NCBI GenBank assembly: GCA_046727735.1
Contig: JBKPDF010000077.1
Span: forward strand, 1 to 36,548
Origin: AP-16 sp046727735
GTDB lineage: Bacteria; Pseudomonadota; Alphaproteobacteria; Rhizobiales; Xanthobacteraceae
Direction of reading: 5' to 3'
Length of the DNA stretch: 36,548 nucleotides
Below the pieces are notes generated by a model. The model worked only from the letters and a program-made list of their open reading frames with translations. It searched no databases and was not told the origin of the DNA. Both the position numbers and the translations under genes were made by a program. Below are positions 23,788 to 30,784 of this stretch, piece by piece; position 1 is the first letter of the stretch, and each line of letters opens with the position of its first letter.

Positions 23788-24926
23788 TTACGCCGCCGCG
23801 AGCTCCCGGCAGAACAGCCGGGCCTCTTCGCGCGCGGCTTCGGCCGCAAGGCGGCGCAACAGGAACAAGATCGGATCGATTTCGGCCGTCGCGGCGCGGG
23901 CGTAGCGCGCCAGCACGCGCTCGACGATGTGACGCCTGAGCTGCGCCGGCCCGCCGAGGCCGCCGGCAAATCCCCGCTCGTGCAGCGCCTCGATCGCCGC
24001 TGCGAAAGCCGGCAAGGTCGTTTCCGGCAGACCCGCCCGTCCACACACCGCCCGTACGCCGGCGCCCCGGCGATCGCGCAGCAGCGCAGCAACGCGAGAG
24101 GCCGGCAATCCGCAGAGCTCGGCGAGCGCCTGCTCGAACAGAGCCGCATGGCCGCAGAGCAGCATGCGCATCAGCAGTCGGGCATTGAGCTGTCCGCTTT
24201 TCCGCAGCTGGCGAACCAGGGGAGCCAGCTGGCGCGGCGCAGACGCAGCGGCGATCACGATCGTCGCTTTCTCGCAGGCCTCGCGGGCGGCGCCGTTGGC
24301 GCGCGGTTCATCGAGCCAGCCCCGCTCCGCCACGAAGGCGACCAGCGTCTGCGACAACTGCACCATCAGGCGCTGGCGGCTCGGCGCCGGCAAATCCTCC
24401 TGGGCGAACAAAGCTTCCCGGATCGCGGCCAGGTGCCCCACCGCTCGGCCATCCGTGCGAGCGAGAACGCCGCGATCGCGGCCGCGGGATTCTCCAGCAG
24501 CGCGAGGCAAGCTTCGCCGGATCCGACTTCGGCGATCGCGGCCGCGACGGCGCGGGGCAGCCTCGCGCGGCGCGCGATCGCGACTTGGGCCGGCGCCTCT
24601 CCCGCCGCGACCAGCTCGACGAGGTCGGCGTCGAGGAAGAGCGGCGAGCGCTCGAGCGCAATCCCTGCGATCTCCGGTTGGTCGCCCGCGAGCGCGAGAA
24701 TGACGGCGGGCGGCGCGTCCGGCGAGGCCGCGAGGTGCTCGGCAAGCGCGCGCCGCACCAACGGCGAGGGATCGTCCAGCAACATGACCATCGCGCCCTC
24801 GGCAGCGAGACGGTCGTCCGCCGACAGCGGCGAATAGAGATAGGCCCGTGCCAAGGCGCCGGTGGCATCGGCCCGCTCCCCGGCGGGGGCCGTGCGCACC
24901 CATTGCAGGAAATGGCGGACGATCAT
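23788..24926 (-). pseudogene. DUF2336 protein gene with a one-base deletion
   Basis: From ATG 24926 the frame reads MIVRHFLQWVRTAPAGERAD and continues with HEAT-like helical repeats to residue 162 (AFSLARMAERWG). The matching continuation (HLAAIREALFAQEDLPAP, to the C-terminus RLFCRELAAA) is in another frame. Adding one G to the GGGG run on the minus strand (plus-strand CCCC at 24436-24439) restores a single frame of 379 residues, the expected size for these alphaproteobacterial DUF2336 proteins. The function of the family is unknown. The deletion is either a real mutation or a homopolymer error. Confidence 0.85.
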
Positions 24927-25087
24927 CGTGCCGAGACGACAGGAGCACCGGATTGTTCCGGCGAGTGCACGATAACGGCAGTCGCTTAACAAAGCGTTCA
25001 CCATACAAGCTGTTGCGCCTGCTGGGATTGCTGGCGCGCGTGATGGCGCGGATCATGATGGTAAACGGCGAGTTAATGCCTATGTCC

Positions 25088-25185
25088 GTAGCCCGGATGG
25101 AGCCGGCGAGCAGAGCGATGCCGGCGTAATCCGGGGAGGCCAACCCCGGATTACGCAGCGCTTCGCGCCGCTCCATCTGGGCTAC
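25088..25185. repeat. Long inverted repeat, type D
   Basis: GTAGCCCGGATGGAGC (25088-25103) is inverted at 25170-25185 with one mismatch. Inside, GTAATCCGGGG (25126-25136) is perfectly inverted at 25144-25154. Such 'GTAGCCCGGAT' elements are widespread in proteobacterial genomes. It ends 17 bp before the rtcB ATG and would be transcribed in, or lie in, its promoter/leader. Confidence 0.8.
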
Positions 25186-25202
25186 AGGCGAGTTGACGCG
25201 CC

Positions 25203-26384
25203 ATGCCCGAGGCCCGCGTTTTCGGACAGCACGACGAGCGCACGCTCGCGCAGATGCAGCGCTGCATGCAGATCGGCAGCGTCGCCGGCGGCGTGCTGTG
25301 CGCCGACGGGCATCTCGGCTACGCGCATCCGATCGGCGGCGTCATCGCCTATGAGGATCACGTATCGATTTCCGGCGTCGGCTTCGACATCGGCTGCGGC
25401 AACCTCGCCGCGCGGCTCGACGTGAAGAAATCCGCGATCGAGGACCGCGTCGGCACGATCGCGCGCGACATTTCCCGCAACGTCAGCTTCGGGCTCGGTC
25501 GCGCCAACGCCGAAAAGGTCGAGCATGCGCTGTTCGACGACGAGGAAAGCTGGAAGGCCGCCGCGGTCGAGGACCTCAAGCCGATGGCCCGCAATCAGCT
25601 CGGCACCGTCGGGTCCGGCAATCATTACGTCGATCTGTTCGAGGACGAGGACGGCTTCGTGTGGATCGGCGTGCATTTCGGCTCGCGCGGCCTCGGCCAC
25701 AAGAGCGCGACCAAATATTTGAAGCAGGCCGGCGGCCGCGACGGAATGGACGTCGAGCCGGCGCTGGTGCGCTCGGATTCCGAGCTCGGTCAGGGCTATC
25801 TCGCAGCGATGCAGCTCGCCGGCGCCTATGCGTATGCCGGACGCGAATGGGTCGTCGACAAGGTGCGGGCGATGCTCGGCGCGAACATCACCGACGCCGT
25901 GCACAACCACCACAACTATGCCTGGCGCGAGGAGCATTTCGGCAAGAAGCTGTGGGTGGTGCGCAAGGGCGCGACCCCGGCGTTCCCCGGCCAGCGCGGC
26001 TTCGTCGGCGGCTCGATGGGCGACGACGCCGTGATCCTCGAAGGCATCGACAGCACCAAGGCGCGCGAGGCGCTCTACAGCACGATCCACGGCGCGGGAC
26101 GCGTGATGTCCCGCACCGAGGCGCGCGGACGGTTCCAGCGCGATCCCAAGACCGGCAAAAAGATCCGCATGCAGGGCCGCGTGCGCCACGACGAGATGCT
26201 GGAATGGCTGCGCCAAAAGGGCGTGCTGCTCGTCGGCGGCGGGCTCGACGAGGCGCCGCAGGCTTACCGCCGGTTGCCCGACGTGCTCGCCGAGCACGAA
26301 GGCACCGTGCGCGTGCTGCACACGCTCCGCCCGTTCGCGGTGATCATGGCGGGCGAGAAGGAGTTCGATCCGTACAAGGATTGA
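25203..26384 (+). CDS. rtcB: RtcB-family RNA-splicing ligase
   Basis: The protein has 393 residues. It joins RNA 2',3'-cyclic phosphate or 3'-phosphate ends to 5'-OH ends with GTP and Mn2+. Active-site blocks are complete: DGHLGYAHPIGGV (35-47), GFDIGCG with D62 and C65, GSGNH with H141, VHFGSRGLGH with H158, NHHN around 235-238, RKGATPA, GGSMGDDAVIL, and HGAGRVMSR with the guanylated nucleophile H296. No rtcA or rtcR is adjacent, so the E. coli-type operon is absent. The Shine-Dalgarno is weak, and the type D inverted repeat sits directly upstream. Confidence 0.95.
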   Translation: MPEARVFGQHDERTLAQMQRCMQIGSVAGGVLCADGHLGYAHPIGGVIAYEDHVSISGVGFDIGCGNLAARLDVKKSAIEDRVGTIARDISRNVSFGLGRANAEKVEHALFDDEESWKAAAVEDLKPMARNQLGTVGSGNHYVDLFEDEDGFVWIGVHFGSRGLGHKSATKYLKQAGGRDGMDVEPALVRSDSELGQGYLAAMQLAGAYAYAGREWVVDKVRAMLGANITDAVHNHHNYAWREEHFGKKLWVVRKGATPAFPGQRGFVGGSMGDDAVILEGIDSTKAREALYSTIHGAGRVMSRTEARGRFQRDPKTGKKIRMQGRVRHDEMLEWLRQKGVLLVGGGLDEAPQAYRRLPDVLAEHEGTVRVLHTLRPFAVIMAGEKEFDPYKD

Positions 26385-26417
26385 ACGCCGGGAGTGCGCG
26401 AGACCGGGCCGGTTGAT

Positions 26418-26544
26418 ACCTCTCCCCGCAGGGGAGAGGTCGATCCTCGCAGAAGGCGAGGATCGGGTGAGGGGGTCACGATCCGGAAAGTCCACGAAGA
26501 CCCGAGCCCCCTCACCCCCATCCCTCTCCCCTGCGGGGAGAGGG
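26418..26544. repeat. Palindromic repeat, type A, copy 4
   Basis: ACCTCTCCCCGCAGGGGAGAGGT forms the left hairpin and CCCTCTCCCCTGCGGGGAGAGGG the right. Central GGGTGAGGGGG pairs with CCCCCTCACCCC. It lies in the 305-bp gap between rtcB and the MaoC gene, which otherwise contains nothing I can identify. Confidence 0.83.
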
Positions 26545-26689
26545 AGGGGGTCGCGGCTTCGCCGAGAAAAAGCCGTCACCTTGGCGAAACGGGGTCCTCC
26601 CCTCATCAGAGTCGTGAATCCCGGTGCCGCGGCGCCTTCCCGCTTGCTATGGTGCGGCAACGCTGTCGCAAGAACCCGAGGAGGAAACC

Positions 26690-27181
26690 ATGGAACAGGC
26701 CACGCTCACCGCCGTCCGCCACCCTCGCGGAGGGCTTTATTTCGAGGATTTCCCGCTGGGCCAAGTGTTCGAGCATCGCCTCACCCGCACGGTGACGCAG
26801 ATGGACAACATGTTGTTCTCCAACATGACGCTCAATCCGCAGCCGCTGCACATCGACCGGCACTTCTGCGAGCAGGAAACCGAATGGGGCAAGCCGTTGA
26901 TGAACTCGCTGTTCACGCTCGGATTGATGATCGGCATCTCGGTCAACGATCTCACGGTCGGCACCACCATCGCCAATCTCGGCATGACCGAGGTGAAATT
27001 CCCGCATCCGCTGTTCGAAGGCGACACCGTGCATTGCACGACCGAAGTCTTGGGCAAGCGGGAGTCGAACTCGCGCCCGGGCGCCGGCATCGTCGAGTTC
27101 TATCACCGCGCCTACAATCAGGACGGCAAGCTCGTCGCCGAATGTCGGCGCCAGGCATTCATGCGCATGCGGCCGCGATGA
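26690..27181 (+). CDS. MaoC-family (hot-dog fold) dehydratase
   Basis: The protein has 163 residues, a single hot-dog domain. GGAGG 6 nt before ATG 26690 is a strong ribosome site. The hydratase signature region reads FSNMTLNPQPLHIDRHF (NP..LH.D conserved), but the Asp of the usual SGDxNP hydratase dyad appears replaced (MTLNP). Members with an NPQPLH motif act on CoA thioesters such as mesaconyl-CoA-type substrates; the exact substrate is unknown. Its stop overlaps the start of the CitE-like lyase by 4 nt, so the two are translated together and probably act in one pathway. Confidence 0.85.
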   Translation: MEQATLTAVRHPRGGLYFEDFPLGQVFEHRLTRTVTQMDNMLFSNMTLNPQPLHIDRHFCEQETEWGKPLMNSLFTLGLMIGISVNDLTVGTTIANLGMTEVKFPHPLFEGDTVHCTTEVLGKRESNSRPGAGIVEFYHRAYNQDGKLVAECRRQAFMRMRPR

Positions 27182-28071
27182 CGGCTGCGATCCGCTCCGC
27201 GCTGTTCGTGCCGGGCGACAGCACGCAAAAGTTCGACAAGGCGCTCGGGGCCGGGGCCGACGCGCTGATCCTCGATCTCGAAGATTCGGTTGCAGCCGAG
27301 CGCAAGCAAGCGGCGCGTGCGACCACGCTCGCGTTCCTCAAAGATGCGGGCGCGCGCCGGCCCCGGCCGCAGCTGATGGTGCGCGTCAATGCGCTCGACA
27401 CCGGCCTCACCGACGCCGACCTCGACGCGATCGTGGCCGGCAGCCCCGACGCGATCATGCTGCCCAAGGCGGAGGGCGGCACCGCCGTCGCGCATCTCGA
27501 CGCCAAGCTGACTGCACGCGAGGCGATCCACGGCCTCGCCGACGGCGCGATCCGCGTCGTCGCGATTGCGACCGAGACCGCGGCGGCGCTGTTCGTCGCC
27601 GGCACCTATGGGGGGGCGAGCCCGCGGCTCACCGGCTTGAGCTGGGGCGCCGAAGATCTTTCGGCCGATCTCGGCGCCGAGACCAACCGCGATGCTGAGG
27701 GGCGCTTCACCGAGCCGTTCCGCTTCGCGCGAAATCTGTGCCTCGCGGCCGCCGCCGCCGCCAAGGTCCAGGCGATCGACACCGTCTATGTCGATTTCCG
27801 CGATCCGGAAGGATTGCGGCGCGAGGCCGAGGAGGCGCGCCGCGACGGCTTCACCGCGAAGCTCGCGATCCATCCGGCGCAAGTCGCGGTCATCAACGAG
27901 GTGTTCACGCCGTCCGCGGCCGCGATCGCGAGCGCACGTGCGGTGATCGCGGCGTTCGCGAAAAATCCCGGCGCGGGCGTCGTCGGCATCGGCGGGGTGA
28001 TGTACGACCGCCCGCACCTCGAGCGCGCGAAGCAATTGCTGGCGCGCGCCGCGGCTGCGGGTATCGGGTGA
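27178..28071 (+). CDS. CitE-like CoA-ester lyase (HpcH/HpaI aldolase family)
   Basis: The protein has 297 residues. A TIM-barrel fold with RSALFVPGDSTQKFDKA at the N-terminus, LILDLEDSVAAERK, an Mg-binding Glu in IATETAAAL and Asp in WGAEDLSADLG, and FTAKLAIHPAQV near the C-terminus. These match malyl-CoA / citramalyl-CoA lyases that cleave or form beta-hydroxyacyl-CoA esters. Paired with a MaoC dehydratase it suggests interconversion of a C4-C5 dicarboxylyl-CoA, as in malyl- or methylmalyl-CoA chemistry. Substrate is inferred. Confidence 0.9.
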   Translation: MTAAIRSALFVPGDSTQKFDKALGAGADALILDLEDSVAAERKQAARATTLAFLKDAGARRPRPQLMVRVNALDTGLTDADLDAIVAGSPDAIMLPKAEGGTAVAHLDAKLTAREAIHGLADGAIRVVAIATETAAALFVAGTYGGASPRLTGLSWGAEDLSADLGAETNRDAEGRFTEPFRFARNLCLAAAAAAKVQAIDTVYVDFRDPEGLRREAEEARRDGFTAKLAIHPAQVAVINEVFTPSAAAIASARAVIAAFAKNPGAGVVGIGGVMYDRPHLERAKQLLARAAAAGIG

Positions 28072-28119
28072 AGCGCCGCGTACGCGCCTGCTTGGCAGCC
28101 TTGCGCCGCCGCCCGCTAC

Positions 28120-28581
28120 TCAGCGGCGCTTCGCGTATGCCGCGCCGGGATCGAACACCTTCTCGGCATCGCGGAATTCGAGCGCGATCGGACCGCGCGC
28201 TTTCGGGCCGAGCGGAACGGCGCGATAGAAGCAGGAGCGCCGTCCGGTGTGGCAGGCGCCGGCCTGCTGTTCGACCTTGATCAGGATCGCGTCCTGATCG
28301 CAGTCGACCCGCATCTCGACGACGCGCTGGGAATGGCCGGAGGTTTCCCCCTTGCGCCACAGCGCGCGGCGCGAGCGGCTGAAATACCAGGCTTCGCCGG
28401 TCTCGATGGTCTTCTTCAGCGCTTCCGCATTCATGTGGGCGACCATCAGCACTTCGCCGCTGACCGCGTCGGCCGCGATGCACGGGATGAGCCCATCGGC
28501 GTCGAAACGCGGGGCGAACGCGGTCCCCTCCTCCACTTCGGCGGCGGAGCCGCGCGGCGCAAAAAACTGATTGTTCGACAC
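28120..28581 (-). CDS. hisI: Phosphoribosyl-AMP cyclohydrolase (histidine biosynthesis)
   Basis: The protein has 153 residues. It opens the adenine ring of PR-AMP in the third step of histidine synthesis. Signature motifs: SRSRRALWRKGETSGHSQ (68-85), DCDQD (93-97; C94 and Asp residues for zinc/magnesium) and ACHTGRRSCFYR (C110, C117). GTG start at 28581 has GAGG 8 nt upstream. It lacks the PR-ATP pyrophosphohydrolase domain fused in some bacteria, so HisE must be separate. Convergent with the CitE-like gene, 48 bp apart. Confidence 0.97.
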   Translation of the reverse strand: MSNNQFFAPRGSAAEVEEGTAFAPRFDADGLIPCIAADAVSGEVLMVAHMNAEALKKTIETGEAWYFSRSRRALWRKGETSGHSQRVVEMRVDCDQDAILIKVEQQAGACHTGRRSCFYRAVPLGPKARGPIALEFRDAEKVFDPGAAYAKRR

Positions 28582-28709
28582 GGCGTACCTCGCGTGCTGA
28601 GAGATTCAGAAACACAAACGGCACTGATCCGTTGCTGCCAAGTATCACACGCGCTTTACCCTCCCCCCTTCAGGGCAATCGCGTTCGACTGGTGGCGAGC
28701 AGCGTTCTA

Positions 28710-28815
28710 CCCCTCTCCCCGAAGGGGAGAGGGATGGGGTGAGGGGGATCGGATCTTCGTTGGACATTGTAGATCGTGATCCCCTCACCCGATCCTCGCC
28801 TTCGGCGAGGATCGA
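28710..28815. repeat. Palindromic repeat, type A, copy 5 (partial)
   Basis: The left hairpin CCCCTCTCCCCGAAGGGGAGAGGG and central GTGAGGGGG / CCCCCTCAC-like pair are present. A GATCCTCGCC-TTC-GGCGAGGATC hairpin follows, but the right outer arm is missing. About 70 bp later copy 6 begins, so the 580-bp hisI-folE gap holds two adjacent copies and no visible gene. Confidence 0.72.
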
Positions 28816-28885
28816 CCCCGGATCGGGTCCGGGCAGGCTCGCTCCCCACCCGGGATGTTGCGCGAGCGGACCAGCGGACGCGCTT

Positions 28886-29035
28886 CCCCTCTCCCCTTGT
28901 GGGAGAGGGTGGTCCGAGCCGGAGGCGAGGACCGGGTGAGGGGTTTTGCTGTCGTGCGTTCGCAAGATACCCCTCACCCGGCTCGTCGCTCGCTCGCGCT
29001 CGCAACGAGCCACGCTCTCCCGCAAGGGGAGAGGG
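28886..29035. repeat. Palindromic repeat, type A, copy 6
   Basis: Left hairpin CCCCTCTCCCCTTGTGGGAGAGGG, central GGGTGAGGGG / CCCCTCACCC, right hairpin CTCTCCCGCAAGGGGAGAGGG. The loop type TTG(T/C) matches copies 1 and 2. It lies between hisI and folE on the minus strand, downstream of the folE stop. Confidence 0.83.
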
Positions 29036-29161
29036 AAAGTGCGTTTGCCGCTCGGTTTCGCAACAATCCTCAACGGGGAGAGGTAAAAACTCGCCCTCCC
29101 TCACAAGGATTGCGCTGTCTGCAAGGAGGTGGGGGAGTGCGGACCTCGCGCGATTCGCAGT

Positions 29162-29815
29162 TCAAGTCGCAGGGGCGGCGCCACGCACCAGCGTGAGGAA
29201 ACGCGCCTGCTCGGCCGCCTCGCGGAAGCTTCCCACGAATTGCGTGGTGACGGTCGATACGCCCGGCTTCTGCACGCCGCGCATCGACATGCACAGATGC
29301 TCGGCCTCGAGCATCACGGCAACGCCGCGCGGCTTGAGGATCTCGTCGATCGCGGTCGCGATCTGCGACGTGAGGTGCTCCTGAGTCTGCAGCCGCCGCG
29401 CATAGACGTCGATGAGCCGCGCGAGCTTCGAGAGCCCGACCACCCGCTCGACCGGGATGTAGGCGACATGCGCCTTGCCGACGAACGGCGCCATGTGGTG
29501 CTCGCAATGCGAGGCGAACGCGACGTCGCGGATCAGCACGAGATCGTCGTAGCGGTGGATCTCGGAGAACGTGCGGTCGAGCACGTCGAGCGGGCATTCG
29601 CGGTAGCCCCGGAACAGCTCCTCATACGCGTTCACGACGCGGGCCGGCGTGTCCAGCAGTCCCTCGCGCGCCGGATCATCGCCCGCGAACGCGATCAGCG
29701 TCCGAACCGCGGCCTCGGCCTGTTCGCGCGAGGGTTTGGGGCTGACCGGCTCGGGCGCGGCGCGAACGTGGTCCGAAAGCTGCGGGGTGGGGAACGATTT
29801 CACGATCGCGTCCAT
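29162..29815 (-). CDS. folE: GTP cyclohydrolase I
   Basis: The protein has 217 residues. It converts GTP to 7,8-dihydroneopterin triphosphate, first step of tetrahydrofolate and related pterins. Zinc ligands are in SHCEHH (Cys and second His) and HLCMSMRGVQKPG (Cys). IDVYARRLQTQEHLT and STVTTQFVG are also typical. Start ATG 29815 has GGAGAG 6 nt upstream. The N-terminal 30 residues are a variable extension. Type I zinc form, not FolE2. Divergent from the Fe-S scaffold gene. Confidence 0.97.
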   Translation of the reverse strand: MDAIVKSFPTPQLSDHVRAAPEPVSPKPSREQAEAAVRTLIAFAGDDPAREGLLDTPARVVNAYEELFRGYRECPLDVLDRTFSEIHRYDDLVLIRDVAFASHCEHHMAPFVGKAHVAYIPVERVVGLSKLARLIDVYARRLQTQEHLTSQIATAIDEILKPRGVAVMLEAEHLCMSMRGVQKPGVSTVTTQFVGSFREAAEQARFLTLVRGAAPAT

Positions 29816-29996
29816 GAATTCTCTCCGATCGCCGGCATTGCGGGAGCCGCATGACCGGCAGGACGGGCGGCCGCACCGCGGCCCGGCCTCGCGCAGGCGG
29901 GCCAGGCGACGCATATCGCCTGGCCCGACTCGTCCCTATATATTCGGCCGAAGACGCGCTGCAAACGCGGCTTTTGGTCAAATTTCGGCGAGAGGC

Positions 29997-30449
29997 ATGC
30001 TGAACGAGGTCTACAATCGCCGGATTCTGGAGCTTGCGGCCTCGATTCCGCGGCTGGGTCGGCTTGCCGATCCCGATGCCACCGCGCGGGCGCATTCGAA
30101 GCTCTGCGGCTCGACCGTGATCGCCGACCTGAAAATGGAGGGCGACGTCGTCACTGACTTTGCCCATGAGGTGAAGGCTTGCGCTCTCGGCCAAGCGTCC
30201 TCCTCGATCATGGCACGCAATGTCGTGGGCTCCCGCGCTGATGAACTGCGCGCGCTACGCGACACGGTTCGCCGCATGCTCAAGGAGAACGGCGAACCGC
30301 CGTCCGGCAAATGGGCGGACATCGCCGTGCTGGAGCCGGTGCGCGGCTACAAGGCGCGTCATGCCTCGACCCTGCTCACCTTCGACGCGGTCGTCTCCGC
30401 CATCGACCAGATCGAGGCGAAGCGGCGCAACTCCGTCGCCGCGGAGTGA
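29997..30449 (+). CDS. Iron-sulfur scaffold-like (IscU/NifU N-domain) protein
   Basis: The protein has 150 residues with the IscU/SufU fold pattern: LNEVYNRRILELA, SKLCGSTVIADLKMEGDVV and ACALGQASSSIMA. The first scaffold Cys (LCGS) and second Cys (ACALGQAS) are present. The conserved Asp after the first Cys is Ser, and the third cysteine position reads RHASTLL without Cys. So it may be a carrier or a degenerate paralogue, not a classical three-Cys scaffold. ATG 29997 has GAGAGG very close upstream. Its stop is 2 nt before the yidD start, indicating an operon. Confidence 0.8.
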   Translation: MLNEVYNRRILELAASIPRLGRLADPDATARAHSKLCGSTVIADLKMEGDVVTDFAHEVKACALGQASSSIMARNVVGSRADELRALRDTVRRMLKENGEPPSGKWADIAVLEPVRGYKARHASTLLTFDAVVSAIDQIEAKRRNSVAAE

Positions 30450-30451
30450 TC

Positions 30452-30784
30452 ATGCGCTCTCGTTCTCTCGATGCGGTGCTCCGCGCGCCGCGGCTCGCAG
30501 GACGGGGACTGATCCAGGCCTATCGCCACACGCTCTCGCCGCTCGTCGGCTTTCATTGCCGGCATCTTCCGACCTGCTCGGAATATGCCGACGAGGCGAT
30601 CGAAAAATTCGGGCTGTGGGCCGGCGGTTGGATGGCGCTCGCGCGGCTCATGCGCTGTCATCCGCTCGGCACCGCCGGGCTCGACCTCGTGCCGCGTGGC
30701 CTGCCGGAAAGATCCCGCTGGTACCTGCCGTGGCGCTACGGCCGCTGGCGCGGGACGCACTCCGGCTCGGGCGCAGAGGGCTAA
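30452..30784 (+). CDS. yidD: Membrane protein insertion efficiency factor YidD
   Basis: The protein has 110 residues, at the long end for the family owing to C-terminal extension. The core reads LIQAYRHTLSPLVGFHCRHL, then PTCSEYADEAIEKFG, WMALARLMRCHPLG and GLDLVP, all diagnostic. It binds the inner face of the membrane through an amphipathic helix and assists YidC-dependent insertion. It starts 2 nt after the scaffold-like gene. Its TAA overlaps the stop of the patatin-like gene on the other strand. Confidence 0.95.
   Translation: MRSRSLDAVLRAPRLAGRGLIQAYRHTLSPLVGFHCRHLPTCSEYADEAIEKFGLWAGGWMALARLMRCHPLGTAGLDLVPRGLPERSRWYLPWRYGRWRGTHSGSGAEG

Noticed and set aside
28645..29104. Overlapping frames with phrases like RASPLPLWERV and PHPIPLPFGERG
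   Set aside because: They are translations of the type A palindromic repeats, seen wherever the repeat occurs in the window.
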